From positions 2,171,001 through 2,235,000 of the forward strand of contig NC_084813.1 of assembly GCF_963583255.1 (NCBI RefSeq): a stretch of 64,000 bases of DNA. Direction: 5' to 3'. Below the pieces are notes generated by a model. It made no database searches, was not told where the DNA came from, and saw nothing but the letters and a program-made list of their open reading frames with translations. A program made the translations under genes and the position numbers. Below are positions 36,892 to 48,689 of the stretch, one piece after another (position 1 is the stretch's first letter; every line of letters starts with the position of its first letter). Source of the DNA: Pyrus communis (lineage: Eukaryota > Streptophyta > Magnoliopsida > Rosales > Rosaceae).

Positions 36892-39158
36892 TGACACACC
36901 CCGACCAAGATCAGGGCATGCTGGCCATCACACGAAGGTGACGTAGCCATGTGCGCGTGCGGAAGCTATTAAGGTAGTAATATAAAAGTACGAATAATTA
37001 AAAACTAGTATACAAAGTACTAAAACAAGTGCTAGCGTATGTGAGACACAATTTCAGAGCAAGTCTACAGCAGTCAAAAAGGAAAGATGCTACATAAATA
37101 CACCCGAAGGTGACCCTACAATGGTGAGTGTTTGTCAGAAATGCCGGGACGCCCTCTGGGAAAAACCACCGAACTTGCTAGACCACTAGAACCTGGAGGG
37201 GCGCAAAAACAAAAGCGTGAGTGGGCAAAAACAAAGCTCTTTGAAAACTCTTTAGCAAAATACATTCTAACCCCTCGCCGTAAAACATGTATACTTCCCA
37301 GAAAATGAACATATATACGTATGTATAGATATGCCAATTATGCTCCAAAATATGTCATTCATGCTTCAAAATATGCCATTCATGCTCGAGAATATGCCAC
37401 AACGGAATCTCATAATCAAATGTAAATGCTCAAGCGTAATTCACATCAATAACATATAATCTGGCAGCCGGGAGTCACCTAACGTGACCTGTACGGCTGC
37501 ATATAGAGCTCCAATCTCAACTCAATAACTGAATCTGCACACGAGTCGGAACCACCTAACGTGGTCTGTACGACAAGACTGGGTGTATCATATATACGCT
37601 CTAGTGCTACGATCACGTGAAGACTGTGCGAATAATCGCAGGTCACCTACGAGTCGGAACCACCTAATGTGGTCTGTACGACAAGCCTATGCACCTAACT
37701 TGGATCCAAGCTGAGCGTGTGGTGCGGGTGAACATCACGTGAAGGACTGTACCCTGGCCACGGGCGGGAGCACTAACACCGGGGGTGCAGATTATGAGCT
37801 CTCTAAGCATTTCAAACTACTACTGCATAACAACATGAATACCGCTTACCTGGCACTTACCTGTGCGTCCACAGCACCAAATACACATATATATATATGT
37901 ATGCCACTACTAATACATGCGATGATGCGTAAACGACATTCATATGATGCATGGCATAAAACAAATAACCTTTTCTATTTAATTTCTGGGAATATAAATG
38001 TATATAGGTATATACGGAAAACAAAAGCCCACTCACTGATAAGTGGAAGGGTCGTAGCCCCCCTGCCTCGAGTGTGTACGCTCGTCCTCGGAATACGAAT
38101 CACCTATACGCGAAATAGCTACGAAAACGTTAATTTAAAAGCACATAACCAACTTCTCGTAATAACTTCTCATACATTGCTCAAATTGGACAAATGAATA
38201 TACCAACGTGCTCTACACAACCTCAGAATCACACCCATATTTTTAAAATAATTTTTGGACCCCGAACGCGCCCCCACGAGCCGTCCAAGGCACAGACCTA
38301 CGCGCCCCCCACGCGCGGCCACGTGCCATGCACACTGACGGTGTCAATAGACGCCGTCAGGAATATTCCGTTAAACTGACGGAATATTCCGTTAAACCTA
38401 ACTGACGCCGTCACTGCCGTTAGGAATATTCCGTTAAAACTTAACGGAATATTCTCCTTTCTTCTCCGGCGAGACTCTGGCACCGGCGACGGCGCCGGAA
38501 AACTGGGAAAATTTCCAACCGTGTTTTCTCACTCGTTTCTCAACCGTTTTTCATGATTTTTGAACCAAAATGAAGCTTAGGACTAGTAGAACAACGTTAG
38601 ACCACTTTTACAAGCTAAAACTCACTACATCATACCTGTGCAAACTATCAAAAACCGGCCAACTTTGAACAGGACGATCCCGACGTCCAAACTCGTCCAA
38701 CGAAGCACTCCCAAGCTCATTGGGACCTCACCAACACATCTACAAGCTTCAAAAGTCCAAAAAATAACTAGATTAATCTTGCATGAACAGTGTTCAAAAT
38801 GGATTACCTCGAATTTACGTGAAAACGGCTACATCCTTACCTGAAAATGGTACCACTGGACTCCTCTCAGCCCCACGAGCACGAGGGTGGTCTTGGTTTC
38901 TTGATTTGTGAAGGTTTGAGTTTGTTTGTGTGTGTGTCCGTATGTAGAATGAAGAAGAAGAAGAACTCGGGGAGAGAGAGAGAGAGAGACAGAGAAGAGA
39001 CACGGGAGAGGGAATCAGGGAAAGTGAGACGGGGTGTATGAGTGTGTGTGTGGTCCTACAACATCACACAACACAAAACTACACGTAAAGTAACGAACTA
39101 GGGGGTAAAATCGTAAATTCATACGTACGTTTCGTTAGTTTCGGGACGGGATGTTACA
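36892..39158 (-). repeat. 5' LTR of the gypsy element
   Basis: Partner of 29704-31959. It is about 11 bp longer, mainly from an extra GCACCGGCGAC-like segment near 38478-38490. As the 5' LTR it would hold the promoter reading leftward. Confidence 0.93.
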
Positions 39159-39667
39159 TTTCGCCTACACGAGGTTATCCTTGAAGCACTTTGACTTTAC
39201 CTTCGCATTTTAAAACATTGATTACATGTTTAGAATTTAAAATAACATGCAATTTAACAAATCAATGAGAAATGTATGGAAAATAGTAGTAGTTTTGAAA
39301 ATACGTACATACATGTACAATGCGAGTATTATATGTTATGACCAGTCCCATTTTTGTTGTAATTTAATTTCCAAAATTATATAATGATGAAAATCCCTGA
39401 GTGGCTGAGTGAAAATTTTAGGTGGACATTCAAGCTCAATTCATATTTTATCTCTTTTCTTGTCATATTCTTGTAGTACTCGTCGATACAAATTCATAAG
39501 CGCAAACAAATTGATATTTGAAGTTAAAACGAAAATTTTGCGAAACTCGGCCGAGTAGAGGATGTTGATAACTTATCTAGACATTTTTTGTTTTGTCCCA
39601 TATGGCATTCGGTTGTGTCAATGGGACCCACGTTTCCCCTTCCTCGCAGCTCACACTTCACTCTCTC

Positions 39668-39701
<34 letters not shown>

Positions 39702-40417
39702 CGACTCTCTCCCTCCACTCTTTCTCTTCTTCCCCGAGTTTCTCACAGACAAAACATTCGTCATTCGTAAACAAATCGGACTACCAACCACCACATTTTC
39801 ATCCCCTCACCACCACGAACTCAAATTTGAGTTTCGTTTAGTGAAAAACCGAGCCCAAACGCTCTGACTCGAACTCCAACACAGGCTCACTTTCTCGGCG
39901 AGTTTCTCTCTATCTCCAATGATGGTAAGACTTCTAATCACCACCGTTCTCTCGATCGTGTTGAGTACTTTCAAATTCTGGTATGGGTTGTTGAATATGG
40001 TGAACTTTTGACACAGATCGAGGAGGAAAAGCTGGCTGCAGTTTTCAACGAAGTTGCATTCCCCCGACAGCATTCTTGGCCTAATCTCGTCGATTTAGAC
40101 AAGTTTGAAGTCACCAACAAATCAACTTCCCATCGTACCTACACTCAGATTCAAGCAATTCGATCTCGGATCTACATCAGAATCAAGGAATCCTAAAACT
40201 CCGGTTTAATCCTAACTTCTTTGGACAGTTTCAGGCCGCCTTTCGACTAGCTATAATCTTGTTCCTCTCCTTCCAAGCTTTATTTTGACAAAAAAATCGT
40301 GAAAAATGGTTGAAATTTGTCCCTGTTATGGCTCTATGAGAATTCCGGCGACAAACCCTGTTTCTAGCGAACCAGATGGTGGCGGCCGGCACCTCCGACA
40401 ATCTGCGCAAGGTAGAA

Positions 40418-41070
40418 TTAGGGCTGGAAATTTTTTCCGAAAATCCCAAACTAAACAGAAAAAAAAAATTTTCTGATTCCATACTGAAAAATTTCCTAGC
40501 CGATAATATCGAAATTTTTGGGATCCATACTGAACTGATCCTGAACTTTTTTATATGAGAATCGGATGACATATTCAATGATTCGGGAATTCGGAACCGA
40601 ACCGAAAAAATATATATATATATATATTTTGGTTATATTGATGTTGAATGTTGAATTTAAGTAGTTTGATAGTAAACTATATTAGAAACAAAAGTATGAA
40701 ATTAAGTAGTTTAAAACTTTAGAACATCAATTTGACTTGGTATAAATGAATTGGTATGAAATTTCAAATTGGTATGAGGTAAAAAACATAAATTTCAATT
40801 GATATGAAATTGGGAAACAAAATTTTAGGCCAAAAGTTCAAATTTTAGTCTATAGCCCAAAAATCTCAAATTTCAACCCAAAAACCCAAAAGCCCAAACT
40901 GAAAATCCAATTTTGATCCATCCTGAAATACTGACAACATTTCGAGAATCCTGAAAATTGGGATACCTAAATTTCAGTTTGGGATTGGTTTTCAAATTCC
41001 TGTGCCGAAAATTTTTGGTTTGGGATTCGGATCCCATTTTCGATTTGGATTCCCAAACTGAACCACCCCA
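40418..41070. mobile_element. hAT-like non-autonomous element in unit B
   Basis: Interrupts sequence continuous in unit A (about 15787). The ends TTAGGGCTGG and CCACCCCA are roughly inverted. The flanks AGGTAGAA (40410-40417) and AGGTAGGA (41071-41078) form an 8-bp TSD with one mismatch, and unit A has AGGTAGAA once. The interior is AT-rich with repeated GAAAATTTTTGG- and TTGGGATT-like words and no transposase. Confidence 0.75.
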
Positions 41071-41881
41071 AGGTAGGAGGTGACATGTATATTCTTTCAC
41101 CAGGATGAAATATTTTCTAACGCTGTTACCATATTTTGTTAACGGTAGGTATATTCTTTCATCGAAAAATTCCTTGATGTCGACAGAATATTCCATTTGG
41201 TGACGAAATATTTTGTCCAGGCGCATGTCGGCGCATGAGTCTAGTTTAAATACTTTCAACCCCATTTTTTAGCAAACAAAGGAAATTTGGAGTGTTTTCC
41301 TTAATGTTTACGAATTTTGAGTAGTTTAGTGATTAATATAATGGTTTCTTATGTAGGAGGGACTTATCCCGAGGGTTACATGAGGATGATATTTGTTACT
41401 AAAATAGTTGATTGGTTTAAAATGTATGGATGATTAAATTATATATAAATTAGATATTTTTTTTGCAAATATGATATTTAGATGATGATAAAGAGAATGA
41501 ACGGTTCCGATAATGATTGTTCAACGTTAAAAGTTTGTTAATAATAAATCAAAGGACAAATAAGTTTCCCCATAAAAGAACAAAAGCATTATCCTTGGTG
41601 CCATATATGCAGCACCTGTGCCCACTACTGTTCAAACTATTAATTTGGTAAGTGTATTGTTTTTCTTAGAAGCGTGTCCAAAAATTTCTCCCTTCGTGTA
41701 CAAAGCAATCAAAGTAAGGCATAGAAAAAGAACCTATGGACCCTTTCCATTGAACTTTATACAAAAATTGAAGATAGTTGGAAAATTATTCAAGACGACT
41801 TTAAGTCAATCGGTCAACTAGTCCATATAGCCTGCACTACACGGTGAGCCAGGGTGGGGGCCACTTTGTCACTGAACTAAC

Positions 41882-42105
41882 GAATCCGGATCCTCACCGA
41901 ATCTTCTTTGTTAAAATTCCAAAAATCGGTCAATTTTGTTCGTTAATCGTACGTTGTGCGGTCATAAATTATTTTAAATATTTTTATTTAAAATTAAACA
42001 CAAACAATACTTGACAAAAACTAACCGCATGATTTACGATGAACGAACACGATTTACGGATCCACAGGATCCTCACCAGCAGGATCCGAAGAGGATCTTG
42101 TTGGC
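41882..42105. mobile_element. 224-bp Mutator-like MITE
   Basis: Absent from unit A. The flanks TGAACTAAC (41873-41881) and TGGACTAAC (42106-42114) form a 9-bp TSD with one mismatch, the Mutator size. The ends GAATCCGGATCCTC and GAGGATCTTGTTGGC are imperfect inverted repeats. It lies about 190 bp upstream of the broken membrane-protein gene copy. Confidence 0.72.
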
Positions 42106-42295
42106 TGGACTAACCACACGATTCCACGTCAGCACATAATGACTCATGCATTACAACAGTATTTGAAGAGCTAGATGGATATCTCAGCTCTTGCAAAATC
42201 ATAATAATTAAACTCTTATTTTTTTATTTTTTATTTTTTTGTCAAAGCATTTTTAAAATTGAATTTCCTCTCCTAGCTAGCTCCTTATTGTAACC

Positions 42296-42660
42296 ATGGC
42301 AAGGCCTTTACCAAGGTTCCCCATGGCCTTTTTTTCTTCACATTTTATCTTCGTGATCCCCATCTCATTTTTCGCAATATTTTCCATCTTGATCTTCCTT
42401 TGTGCTTCTGCTAAGAAATCGGAAAAGGAAACGGAGGAAGTGATAATAGACTTCGAGTCAAAAGACGTAAAGTTTGTGGCCAAGTTAAATAGAAAGATCA
42501 GTAGCAAAGCGGTTGCGATGACGAAGATGATTTCTTGGAGGAAAGTTAGAGGCAGCAGCAGAAGAAGATTATGAAAGATCATGATAGGAGAACATTGTAG
42601 TCCGCTGAATTTTTCCTGAAAAATTGTTTACGATTCTGACGGGAACCTTCTCTCCGATTC
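42296..42660 (+). pseudogene. Frameshifted paralogue of the small membrane-protein gene
   Basis: The ORF 42296-42574 matches the first ~80 residues of the gene at 16736, including the hydrophobic segment and KFVAKLNRKISSKAVAM. A 1-nt insertion (AAAGTTAGAGG against AAGGTAGAGG) then shifts the frame into RGSSRRRL and a stop. Just downstream, 31 nt present in the first copy are missing (after GATTATGAAA, about 42574). The C-terminal block is recognisable to about 42660 but has further changes. It would give a 92-residue protein without the conserved C-terminus, so it is probably non-functional. Confidence 0.85.
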
Positions 42661-42692
42661 GCAGTGTGAGAATCCTTAGTACTGGCACTTAC

Positions 42693-43054
42693 GAAAGGCC
42701 AACATGTGGTATTAGAACCATTCAATTTCAAACCCTAAACTCGAACTTGTAAATGTTAAATTGACATGAATCTTCCGCTACTAATTCTGTAACAAAAGTC
42801 TTGATTTTCATGCCAAAGATTAACACTTTCTGCATGAACATGATTTAATATAGTACAGTTTTTGATTATTTGAAAGTTAATAATCATCATTTGTATCAGT
42901 TTTTCCACACCGTAAAGTAAATAGATTAATATGTTTGTTTCTCTTCCACACATAAATGGAGTTTTCTCTTACCTTCACTTATTCTGATGAATTGAAGAAA
43001 CTGATGCAAATATATATCATATATATATATGATGATATAGACACTATAAGATTA

Positions 43055-43110
<56 letters not shown>

Positions 43111-43494
43111 TATAAGATTAACCCAATCTTTACACCGAAGTGTTAGACTAGGTCTAATGATATTAGTGTTTCATATTGTGTACTTAGAAAGCAGTTTATG
43201 TTAACAAGTAAAGAAATTTCTAAAAATTTATTCGCCGGGATTGCTGATGCATAGTCATCGATGAAAATCATGTGACTGTGTAACTCTTCTTTCCCAAACC
43301 TGTTGCTTTACATACAATCATGTGCTTTTATACTTGGCTATGCAAATTTGAAAAGCATACACAGATATATATAGACAGTCTTTTGCCCTAAATGTGTGAC
43401 TGGCTCTATTGTTCAAGTGTGACAAGGAAATTTTTCTTGGCTCTTGATCACAAAAACACATGGATTTTCAAATCAAATTATAATGTTGTGCATG
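42693..43494. other. Gene-free stretch with AC microsatellite
   Basis: AT-rich, with no supported gene. It contains an (AC)n run at 43059-43105 next to short ATATAT runs, flanked by two copies of GACACTATAAGATTAACCCA. Confidence 0.5.
43059..43105. repeat. (AC)n microsatellite
   Basis: About 23 AC units; the sequence ACACTATAAGATTAACCC occurs on both sides. Confidence 0.95.
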
Positions 43495-45430
43495 TTTTAA
43501 CATGTTTAATCTTGACAAGATTGAAAAGTTGAATGGAAGTAACTTAAAAACTTGGAAGCAACAAATTAAAATGAATCTAGGCATGTTGGAATTCAACATA
43601 GCTTTCAAACTTCCTCAACCATCTACATTAATTGATGAAAGTATCTACATTAATTGATGAATGCACTGCACAAGATAGAGACAATTTTGCAAAATAGGCA
43701 AGAGCAAACCAGATGTCTCTTCTCAAGTTACAAGAGGTCTGACAAAGCAGAAGTTGGAACATATCTTTATGCACTAATTAAAAGCATGATGGAGCAAGCA
43801 GTGTTCTTGAGCTTCTATTGAACTGGTTAATATTTCTAACAAACTGAATGCAGTGGAAATTGGCATCATTGATCAATTTCTTGTTCACATGGCTTTATAT
43901 TCCTTGTCTGGAGAATATGATCATATTAAGGTCTGGTTTGGTACTGAGGTGATTCTGAAAAAAGCTGGGAGCTGTTTTTGTGTTTGGTAAACATTCAGCT
44001 TCAGCTTTTTTTCACAGTTTTGGGTGAAAAAAAGCCAAAAACAAGAAACTGCAAAACCCAGCTTTGAAAAACCGGCTTTTTTCATATCTGTTTTACATAA
44101 AAGTTTACCAAACACTATAATACTGCTTTTTTTTTTCTTTTTCAAAAGCACTTTTACAAAAAAGTTTACCAAACACTCTGCTGCTTTATTTCACAGCTGC
44201 TTATTCTCACAGCACAGCAGAAACAGTTTTTTTTCAAAGCACAGCAATACCCAATCAGCTCTTAGATGAACTACAATAATCAAAAGGAAACATAAAGTAC
44301 AATGAACTTATTTCAATTTGCTGTCAAGAAGAGGAGAAAGTGAAGAAATCAAAAGCTGAGACGTTGGAATTGGCAAATCATGTCAATACCAGCAAGGGCA
44401 ACGGAAAAGTCGTTGTTGGGAACAACAATGAGAACTACAAGGGCAAGAAACAATTGGGGTTTTGAAATTCAACAGGTTCTGCACTTGGTTTCAATAAACA
44501 ATTCAAGAGCTCTACCGTGTCTACCAAAACTGGTGGTGCTTCCACATCCACTGGTCTGAAAGTACAGAAAGCTAATTTCAAAAGGTGTTTCCATTGTCAG
44601 TCCACTGATCACTTGAGAAAAGGATGTCCTGGTTTTAAAGGATGGTTAATCAAGAAAGATAACAACGTCTTTAACGCTTTTGTAATTGTTGAATCAAACA
44701 TGGTTTTTATACGACTCTTGATGGTTTAATACTGGTTGTTCGATTCATATAACGAACTCTTTGCATGGATTTCAAAGTCAGAAGGAGACAAGTAAGAAGC
44801 CCTAGAGTGTTTATGTTGGAAATGGAAATAAAGTTCTAGTTGAAGCAGTTGATGTTAAATGAAGATTGTCATCTACTTACATTTTGACTTTGAACAATGT
44901 TCTTTATGTACCTTCAAGAAGAAGGATTTTGTTTTTTGTGACTCAATTTATTAAAGATGGTTTCTCTTACAATGGAGATGGCAATCAAATAAAAATTTAT
45001 CTTAAGGATCAATCTGACAATTCTATTGGCTATGCATTTTCAAACAGTGACCTTTGGTAAATTGAATGCACATACTATCAAGAATGCTGTACATTCAGCT
45101 CCAAAATGAATGCTCACCGATGATACATCTTCCATGCCTTGGCATAGAAGACTAGGGCATATATGAGAAGATAGAATGATGAGACTTGTAAAAGATGGTG
45201 TGTTGTCAAATGTTAACCCAAATGAACCAATTGATAGACTTTTTTAAGGGAAATACCACTAATTCAACTAACAAGATCAATGCCAAAAGAAGTAGAGTGA
45301 TCTCTTAGAGATCGTTCACACTGATTTTTTGGTCCATTTCCAACAAGAGCAATATGTGGAAATTCTTATTTTGTACTCTTTATTGATGATTTTTCAAGAT
45401 ACACTTGTTTTTATCAAGCACACCAAAGGA
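43495..45430 (+). pseudogene. Truncated Ty1/copia gag-pol remnant
   Basis: Plus-strand fragments in copia order. Gag starts near 43505 (KIEKLNGSNLKTWKQQIKMN). A gag middle part resumes after the MITE (YNELISICCQEEEKVKKSK). The zinc knuckle CFHCQSTDHLRKGC is at about 44587-44628. A protease-side segment is at 44866-45060 (LNNVLYVPSRRRILF). The pre-integrase motif (MPWHRRLGHI) is near 45140 and the integrase start (EIVHTDFLV) near 45310. Stops and frameshifts are frequent, and similarity fades near 45430, so reverse transcriptase, RNase H and LTRs are missing. It is a different copia family from 6908-13736. Confidence 0.82.
43930..44261. mobile_element. Tourist-like MITE inside the copia gag
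   Basis: The ends GGTCTGGTTTGGTACTG and CAATACCCAATCAGCTC are inverted (about 12 of 17 matching). TAA lies on the left and TTA on the right, compatible with a mutated 3-bp PIF/Harbinger TSD. The interior has mirrored AAAGTTTACCAAACACT and GCTGTTT-type words. Inserting it broke the gag frame. Family assignment is tentative. Confidence 0.55.
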
Positions 45431-46553
45431 TGCAATAATATAGGTAAAATGAGATGTATTAAAGTTAGACTTAATTAGGGTTTTATAGCCGGATTAAAAA
45501 CCATGTTGGAGGGAATCTAATGATTTCAATTAAGTTTGAAATAGGACAGATATGGTTTGAACAATGACTGATGACAACCACTTCCTTAATGGGTGAAATC
45601 AGTTATCATGATATAAATAAGGGAAATTTTATTTGGATCTAGTTATCTTCTCTCTACACCTAACTAACAAGTTTTATCTACCAAACTTCCAAGTTTACCA
45701 TTAAATAAATAAGAATAAGAAAAGAAAAGAAAATCAACATTGGTGTTTTTATCTCTACACCCTATAACTGGCACACCAGTGCACTCCTCCATTATTTCCA
45801 GCAATACCCACCCAAATAACAGCAAAATATTCTCTCGAGTTCTAATATAGCTGGGTTCAAATAAAATTTCTCTATAAATATAGGGTTCGTCCCTCTTTTC
45901 GGTGCTATGTCGTTTTCTAGTTTGTATGCTTCCCCCATTGAGAGCTTGGAAACCTTTCGGTGAGTACTAGAGGAGACTAATTTTGCCTATAGAAACTCAA
46001 TGTCTGTGCAGGTTAGGCTCAAAGTTTCTGCATAATTGTTTTTCATGGTTTAGTTTGATGATATATTGTCATCTCAGTCATGCATGTAGTCTAGGGTTTG
46101 GTTGAGTCGATCTCTGAAAAGGCCAACATACCTATCTCAAACAAAGAGTAGCTACCTCCCAAAAACGGCAGTATAAATAAATAATTTTAATCAAGAAAGG
46201 AACGAGCTTACCCATTCGGCAGGACTAGAACGGAACAAATGAGCACTCGATAAGTTTCTCAGACAATGGCAATTCGATGAACCCTAAGCCCTAATTGGTT
46301 ATTGCGGCTGGTCTGGCCTGTCATAACGGCAATGCCATGACCAGTTTCTGTTGAAGCTTGCGGTTAGCGGAACACTCTTGCTAATACTCCTTCGATTCTC
46401 AAATGCCATGATTTTGACGGGCTTGAGCATGCGAGAAATGGTAGCTTGCAAATTATTTGGGTTTTGATTTCCCTGAGAACCAGGAGACTTCTCGGGAGGG
46501 GACTGAGGAACAGAGCCATTATTAGTGATGCTTTCGTCCGAGGTTCTACTTAC
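45431..46553. other. Unassigned sequence with a possible promoter
   Basis: No recognised gene. A TATA-like CTATAAATATAGGG is at about 45872-45885. The minus-strand ORF 46299-46556 (85 residues, SPPEKSPGSQGNQNPNNLQ, then ISRMLKPVKIMAFENRR) is not recognised. Its 5' end runs into the hAT element at 46554, which would have interrupted any larger frame. Confidence 0.35.
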
Positions 46554-46990
46554 CAATGGCGTAGCCAGAAATTATTCGGTGGGTGGGCTAAACTAAAATT
46601 ATCAAGTTTTTAATCCTATGTTGCCTACATAAAGTTATATAATAGTAAAAACTTGAATGTAGTAATTTGAAGCAAGAATTTTATGCTATGTTTTCTAGGT
46701 TTCTAGCATTCAAAGCTTTGAAGTGAATAAAATAAGGAACCGTTTGTGATATGGAAGTTTTAATTTATTACTATTAAATATAATATTGGTTGAAGTGATG
46801 AGTTTATTTAACATCTATTAGCTCTTATTATTCTTAAAAATAGGCTTACTAATAAAAAAATTCATTTCTTATGTGAAATATGACAATTAAAAATCATAAA
46901 CTAACCTAAAAATTAATATTTTTAAGCTTGAAGAACCATATTCTCCCTATGCTATAGCCTAGGGGAGCCTTGTACTTGGCTCCGCCCTTG
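46554..46990. mobile_element. 437-bp hAT-like non-autonomous element, perfect 8-bp TSD
   Basis: The ends CAATGGCGTAGCC and GGCTCCGCCCTTG are inverted with two mismatches. The TSD CTACTTAC is perfect (46546-46553 and 46991-46998). The AT-rich interior carries no transposase. Confidence 0.88.
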
Positions 46991-46998
46991 CTACTTAC

Positions 46999-48138
46999 CA
47001 CATATATTGCTCAGAAACTTAGTTTAATAGAATAAGAAGAGGTGATTCTCAGTCTACCTTTACGACTTCGTTTCCAATCACTAAAGACACGTGTGGAAAC
47101 TTTAGGCATACAAAATTTTCACGCTATCCCACTGGGCATGCCAAAAAACTATGTTGATGCCAAAACTCGAATAGAGCTCGGACACTCGGTAGTTAACACG
47201 TATTTACCCCAAGTGTTGTTTTCGATCTCGGTGCCACGAGATGGCTCGAGAGAAAGAAAGAGTAGGCGTGCTATTGTTGGAGGATGACGACATACAACAA
47301 TTGTTTGTGAGTGAGTGCAGAGGTGCGTGAAATGACTTCTAAACCAAGCAATTATGAGCCGAGTGGGACACTAATTCAACTAGGTTTATTTCTGTGCCTT
47401 AAACGAACAAGGACTTAAAATTCATTGTGAGATTGTGTGTTATGCCCCAAAGCAAATAAATATAAAGAGAAACTACTGAGAGGAAGGGAACGTAATCATT
47501 TCGTGATTGAGTCAAGATTACAACGTTCATTAAGGTAAAATCAAAGCCGATGGGCCAATCTACATGTCTGGAAATGTAAAGTAGTAAGACTCTAGCAAGA
47601 TTCTAGCCATGAAGGGTAGGATAATACTAGAGAAGACCATTGAGATCGTTGTCTTCAGACTAGACTAGTTACAAAACATTTGCCTCATAGAGGTTCTTGG
47701 GGTGGCTAGAATTGTACCTCAACCAAAAATCATACCATGTGGTGGCAGAATGAAAATAGTTTGAGATCTTAGGGATCACACGTAGGGTTTTTCTTTGAAT
47801 GAAGGCTTTAGTGTTTGTAGTTGACAAGCTGAAAACCTGGTTGCTGAAGAGCAAGTGTTTTTGTGTTGAAAAGCAGTTATGGGTTAATTGAAGAATCACT
47901 TAAAAGTTTTGTACAATTCAAAGAGATTGAATTTGACGAATATCCCGAGCTTGAAGGTCTCCGGCTCTATTTATAGGCAATGGAGAAGAAGCAGCCTCGA
48001 TCATCTCGCTGAGATGGTAGAAGAGTAGATCGATCCTCTGGCACTGATAATAATTGCAATTCCTGGTTGGTGGCCTTCAGTTGTCTTTTAAGGTAGTTTG
48101 AGAGGTGGTAATGTGGCAAGAAAAATGTGATAAGAGTA

Positions 48139-48171
<33 letters not shown>

Positions 48172-48307
48172 CAAAATTAAGACTGGGACGATTGAATTGG
48201 TTTAGGTCACTTTTTGTAGTGATCACAACTGAACGCAGTTCGAACACTGCCCCCACCGATTCAAACAATCAACACGATACTTATGCCCTGCCAAAGGTAT
48301 CTAGCAT
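46999..48307. other. Unassigned stretch, possible old LTR remains
   Basis: No gene recognised. The ORFs at 47042-47287 (+) and 47669-47899 (-) have no recognisable domain. On the minus strand CTATAAATAG lies at 47967-47976 in a GCCTATAAATAGAGCCGG context, as in LTR promoters, but no LTR ends were found. A poly-T run is at about 48141-48170. Confidence 0.3.
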
Positions 48308-48449
48308 TATATATACATATACATACATATATATATACATATACATACATACATATATATACATATACATACATACATATATATATATATACATACATAC
48401 ATACATATATACATATACATATATATATATATATATATGCGCATATATA
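48308..48449. repeat. (TA)n/(CATA)n microsatellite
   Basis: About 140 bp of alternating ATATAT and ACATACAT runs, about 820 bp upstream of the SFBB start at 49270. Confidence 0.95.
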
Positions 48450-48490
48450 ATAAAGTTCAGAAATTAGGGGTGCATGGGAGGCTGTGTTAG

Positions 48491-48689
48491 GGAAAGGGAT
48501 CCTCTATGGATCTCTTTCCACCTAATCCACCTAGTCTAGGATTTGGACCATTCAAATTTGATTTAACGGCTACAAATAGAAGGTCCATTTAAAAGTGATA
48601 ATAACTGTAGCCATTGGATCAAATTTGAATGGTCCGGATCCCGGATTAGGTGGATTAGGTGGAAAGGGATCCTCTCCGAATCCCTTTCC
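48491..48689. mobile_element. 199-bp Mutator-like MITE upstream of SFBB
   Basis: The terminal inverted repeats are ~85 bp each, so almost the whole element is a hairpin. Ends are GGAAAGGGAT and TCCCTTTCC; internal arms share CACCTAATCCACCTA and CCATTCAAATTTGAT. The 9-bp TSD CTGTGTTAG is perfect (48482-48490 and 48690-48698), the Mutator size. The interrupted host sequence (GGGGTGCATGGGAGGCTGTGTTAG then GGTGTTTTGG) has a counterpart without the element at about 60091-60125. Confidence 0.88.

Larger units (their letters stand above)
29704..39158 (-). mobile_element. Complete Ty3/gypsy chromovirus-type retrotransposon with TSD TTTCG
   Basis: Two ~2.26-kb LTRs (29704-31959 and 36892-39158) enclose a gag-pol region on the minus strand. 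A perfect 5-bp TSD TTTCG lies at 29699-29703 and 39159-39163. The primer-binding site complementary to tRNA-Met (minus strand TTGGTATCAGAGC) adjoins the right LTR. The polypurine tract AAGGTGGGTAGGT adjoins the left LTR. Gene order gag, protease, reverse transcriptase, RNase H, integrase, chromodomain-like tail is that of gypsy chromoviruses, probably Tekay/Del-like. In the first ~500 bp the LTRs differ at about ten positions, a fairly recent insertion. Confidence 0.95.
29542..42692 (+). other. Segmental duplication, unit B (with several insertions)
   Basis: Paralogue of unit A (14437-17162). Collinear parts are 29542-29703, 39159-40417, 41071-41881 and 42106-42692. They are separated by the gypsy element 29704-39158, an hAT-like element 40418-41070 and a small Mutator-like MITE 41882-42105, all absent from unit A. 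A short AT-rich insert (about 42216-42258) lies before the start codon of the gene copy. Similarity ends at GGCACTTAC (42692). Outside the listed elements, 39221-42295 holds no supported gene. Confidence 0.82.

Noticed and set aside
40376..41265. ORFs 40376-40558 (+), 40231-40578 (-) and 40873-41265 (-)
   Set aside because: They span the junctions or interior of an hAT-like insertion, and the repeated phrases come from its internal repeats.
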